Part shown: positions 60,520 through 64,000 of the stretch, in pieces
Numbering within the stretch: the stretch's first letter is position 1
Layout of the letters: each line of letters starts with the position of its first letter
From: Branchiostoma belcheri
Lineage: Eukaryota > Chordata > Leptocardii > Amphioxiformes > Branchiostomatidae
Length of the DNA stretch: 64,000 bases
Assembly: GCF_001625305.1 (NCBI RefSeq)
Contig: NW_017804098.1
Location: forward strand, 53,426-117,425
Direction: 5' to 3'
Translations under genes and position numbers: made by a program
Notes under the pieces: model-generated
Seen by the model: only the letters and a program-made list of their open reading frames with translations
Told to the model about the DNA's origin: nothing
Database searches by the model: none

Positions 60520-62806
60520 TCAGTCATCCAGAACACTGTCCAACCAGTCTTCCAAATCCACAGTCTCCTCCTTTGGCTGGGGAACTACATCTGTAGGACA
60601 AGAACATGACACGTACCACATTCATATATATATATGTCTGTCCACAAAAGGTGTGAATTTGATGTACAGTACTGGTATTTAGAAAAGATGGGCTTGCAAC
60701 ATCTATCTGAGTCCCAGTCAGAAACTATTGTCACCTCTTTAAGTTCACACAAAAATAGGTAGATCTACACAGAAAATTTTAATTCTACTGTATGCCAGAA
60801 CTTTGCCTGAAAAATCTAGAGAATTATTCAGCACAGACTGAGTTTCACTGTATGCAAACTGTATTTCTGCATAACATGCATACAAACAGCTGCATTAACA
60901 AGTTCTCTTATTCAAAATTTCTGATGGTGTAATGACGATACCCTATTTCCTCACCAACAGGGAATGATCTCACAGGCAACATGAAGCTAAACGAAGATGA
61001 GATAACTTGTACTAGATTAACCCCCAATCCTCAATATCTGAGTTTCATTCCTCATGAGAACACAATCAAGGTACCCTTTTCTCTCCTTAGTTAATTATGA
61101 CTAAGGTAGCCTAATGATTTATAACTCCATACAGATCATATATAACTTCCACATGACACTTATTCCCATAGCACATTGGTACGCAGGTTATATTTAGGTC
61201 AATTTTCATAGTGAGTGATGATACAGCTCAGAATGTGGATCGAATATTGCCGAGAAATGAGTTGAACCAGAAGAGAGGAAGCACTGATCATCACTCATAC
61301 AGAATGTGCTTTCTAAAGTGAAGTATGCTTCCAAATTACTCTGTTCACATGAAGATGCATATGTGAGAAAAACATTCTTGATGAGACTTATATTCTGTGT
61401 CTATATACAACCTTATATGTGTCTTCAAATAAGTGTCGTAAGATGCTTGGAATTCAACTATTCATTAAACAAATGGATCTTAGGCCTATCCTTAATTTTG
61501 AGAAAAGGCATTTGAAAGTTCATTCTAAAGCCCCATAATGTATATCATATGGATGTAATTTGAAGCTTCATGCCAATTTCATAGGGGGACTACCATGTGA
61601 TACATGTACATATTATGAAAATTAATATATGAATGATTGCAGTTTTGTTCATTTACAACCCTTGCATGTGAGAATCTTACATGTGCCCAAGCCCATGTTT
61701 TGCTAATTTCTGATGGAAAATATAGCAATATCTAAATGTACCTTGTTGTTTCTTAGAGGGCTCCACCATTGCATCCTTCTTGGGGTCTTCTAGTTGCTCT
61801 TCATTTGGCTGATGTACGTCTTCTTCCTTCTTAACATCATTTATGACGACACCTGGAAGTTACAGTTAGCACAATATACTAGTCAAGACCAGTATCCCTC
61901 ATCAATATAACTCTATATATATGTCATGCAATCCACTTATGTATTGTTTTATTCTTCCAATCTCTCATGCAGATTGTACATGCTCAAAACTACAAAGCAG
62001 AAGAGTTGAAAGTCCATAGTATTGTATTTTGTAACACATGAGCAATCTATAAAATGTTAAATCAGCCTGAAAATCACATTTTAGATTTTGCTTACGGGGC
62101 CATATTTCCATGTGAGCAGAATGTGGTATTCTCTTTCTGAAGTGAATGTTTCACTAGGACAGCCAGCCCTACTATTTAAGCAGTATGACAAATCTCCTGA
62201 CTTAAGAAGCATTGTATGTTTAATTTCATTTATTAACTGTTATAGCCAAAAATGGATATTGATGTACATGTAAGAATCATTTTATTTTCAGATTTAATAT
62301 CATCCTTTGAAATTAAAGGGCACATTCTTACCTTCCCTTTCCCTGTCTGTAGTGGATGTTTCTGTGTGTGTAGCAGAGTCCAGTGACAGGAGAACATCTA
62401 ACTCATCATCTAACTCATCCTGTCCTCTAGTGTCTAACATGACATCCCTCTCTGTTCTGTCCACAGTCTTATCACTTGCCACTGCACTCTCCTCAGTATC
62501 CTGTCCTGTTTTCAGGTCAGGTGACTCGACTAAGGCAGCGGCCACTTCCTCAGAGGAAGCGGCTGGCACCGAGAAGTCAAACTTCAAGACATCGACAGAT
62601 TTGCTTTGCTGTTTGGGATTCAGGGACACATCCAGGTTGAGCTGCAGGGGTTTGTGCTCCACCCTCCTGAGGAGATTGTCCAGGATGCTGGAGGCTGTTG
62701 CCTCAGAGATAGACAGCCTGGGTTTGAGGGGAGTGTGATGAAGAGTGTCCTGCTCACATGATGCATGGCTGGCTGCTTCTTCATTGAACCTCTCCACTAA
62801 ATCCTC
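60520..62806 (-). CDS. AVEN: Cell death regulator Aven, C-terminal three exons (5' part beyond the window)
   Basis: Exons 62806-62332, 61852-61742 and 60590-60520 join in phase and encode the last 218 residues plus TGA (60522-60520). The middle has 'LDDELDVLLSLDS', matching the Aven motif of the form 'EEELDLLLNLDA'. The protein ends 'DLEDWLDSVLDD', matching the conserved Aven C-terminus 'LEDWLDSM'. Between lie acidic, Ser/Thr-rich and Lys/Glu-rich stretches. Aven binds Bcl-xL and Apaf-1 to restrain caspase activation and takes part in ATM checkpoint control in vertebrates; the function here is by orthology. The acceptor at 62806 shows that more exons lie upstream on the minus strand, outside the window. 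No other exon was found in 62807-64000. Confidence 0.82.
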
Positions 62807-63234
62807 CTAGCAGAGCAAAAGGGATGATAAATGGATAGATTTAGTCAACTTTCTAAGTGTACCTTATTGCAATTTCAAGAGATTCAAGTATTCTCATGGT
62901 CCTAATAGTATTTTCCCATGCTTTTGTTATCAACCATTTTACTTTATAGTGAGGGCATACTCCTGACAGGAAGGTAAAGGAAATATCTACTGGTGAAGCC
63001 AATATCTTGCTTTATGTGATGGACCCCAAAAGCCTATTTCCTACGTATTATCAAGGAACCCATTACATGGCTTTGAAGATGAAGAGGATTGCAAGGTTTT
63101 GTGCTTTTTTGCTGTGATTGGTATCACCAGGTTTTCAGCAGAGTTTGTACTTTATTGTACATCTGTCATCACAAAGACTCACCATAAATAGCACCAGCTT
63201 TATCATGGGCAGAGATCCATTATAGGATAACATT

Positions 63235-64000
63235 TTTAAACTAGAAAGGCCAATATTTGCTTTGGAGCAAATACAGCGATGGGTTCACCACATTTTACGA
63301 CATGGCAGGGAAAGAATGAGAAACACAAGGGAAAACAATGATTTACATTGATATAACTATAATATGGAGTAAAATACAACTAAAACAACAGTTGGATAGC
63401 CATTCCCTACTTTATTGGTTAGGATTTTTAATTGCATAATGCAAACTGTTGATTTTCAAAATAAAAAAAAAAATGTCCATGCCCCGCATTCCAATGCTGG
63501 AGCAGGAAAGCTTGAAATACCTACCAAAACACTTGAATACAGACATACTGTCAGTATGGAAATGCTCTGTGCAGGTGTTAATCAAGTTAAATCCCAACAG
63601 CCAATCAGCAAGAAATGCTCTGTGCAGGTGGAAATGCTCTGTGCAGGTGTTGATCAAGTTAAATCCCAACAGCCAATCAGCAAGAAGAATAGAGGAAAGC
63701 TGCATGCCTATTGGTTGATGCCTGCATTCCATTGTGATGACTCATGCCCAAACGTGGTAAACAAGGCACACTAACACAGTAATACATTTGCTATAACACA
63801 GCCAAAAAACTCAAATAAAACCATTCTAAAAGCCTGTATCACAATAATTTAAAAAACGCCTAGGGGTATTTGCCCACTGTACCTCCATACCAAATTTCAG
63901 GACCTTGGGCCCTAAAATGAAGAAGCTGAATCCATTTAAACTAGAAAGGCCAATATTTGCTTTGGAGCAAATACAGCGATGGGTTCACCACATTTTTACG
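63235..64000 (+). repeat. Two near-identical 67-bp direct repeats 700 bp apart
   Basis: 63235-63301 and 63935-64000 share 'ttaaactagaaaggccaata' and continue identically through 'gcgatgggttcaccacattt', differing by one T in a T-run. The second copy is cut by the window edge, so the true repeat may be longer. Confidence 0.85.
63560..63686 (+). repeat. Tandem repeat of 2.3 copies, unit about 72 bp
   Basis: 'aaatgctctgtgcaggtg' occurs at 63560, 63613 and 63632. The first and third are followed by the same 'atcaagttaaatcccaacag' and 'ccaatcagcaag' words. The copies are nearly identical, so the duplication is recent. Confidence 0.8.

Larger units (their letters stand above)
62807..64000 (-). other. 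AVEN: Aven intron with repeats
   Basis: This is presumably part of the intron upstream of the exon ending at 62806. It holds a 67-bp repeat in two copies and a short tandem repeat. No coding frame is convincing. Confidence 0.45.

Noticed and set aside
63412-63774. Overlapping open frames of 89-119 codons with repeated peptides
   Set aside because: They follow the 72-bp tandem duplication and have no recognisable domain.
1-64000. CRISPR arrays, operons, LTR or viral elements
   Set aside because: No regularly spaced repeats, no gene clusters with bacterial start signals, and no reverse transcriptase, integrase or capsid frames were seen.

Overview
This window looks like nuclear DNA of an invertebrate chordate, most likely an amphioxus (Branchiostoma). 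The evidence is protein-coding genes with many short GT-AG introns, chordate-type orthologues (Cbl, HINFP, Aven), lineage-specific orphan receptors, AT-rich introns full of small inverted-repeat elements, and frequent ACATGTAC-like words. No operon, CRISPR array, viral element or LTR element was found. The species call is inference. The gene models were built by hand: exons were joined at GT/AG sites with matching reading phase, and each model with both ends inside the window sums to a whole number of codons.

Layout. 1-858 (+): last exon of a kelch-repeat protein, running in from the left edge. 2130-3629 (-): intronless 499-aa amine-type GPCR. About 3.7-12.6 kb: gene desert with a few degenerate repeats. 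16489-31107 (-): nine-exon Cbl E3 ubiquitin ligase of 820 aa, with a probable 3' UTR reaching toward 12.6 kb. Its introns carry a Harbinger-like MITE, a hairpin right beside a splice donor, a foldback element and an 81-nt near-perfect hairpin. 33086-35941 (-): six-exon orphan rhodopsin-class GPCR of 351 aa. 37621-42782 (-): twelve-exon mitochondrial-clan cytochrome P450 of 548 aa with an altered I-helix motif and a MITE in intron 2. 45504-49903 (-): nine coding exons of HINFP (histone H4 transcription factor), plus a probable untranslated first exon near 51.4 kb; introns hold a tRNA-derived SINE, a probable non-LTR tail and a 653-bp foldback element with 13-bp flanking duplications. 52367-57177 (+): seven-exon MYND zinc-finger protein of 668 aa with six 14-residue repeats, head-to-head with HINFP. 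60520-62806 (-): the last three exons of Aven, continuing past the right edge.

The genes do not form a pathway. They are independent loci: ubiquitin ligase signalling (Cbl), two membrane receptors, a mitochondrial monooxygenase, a cell-cycle transcription factor and an apoptosis/checkpoint regulator. The least explained protein is the MYND gene. The most unusual DNA features are the long inverted-repeat elements in introns, and the most unusual enzyme feature is the P450 lacking the usual acid-alcohol pair.
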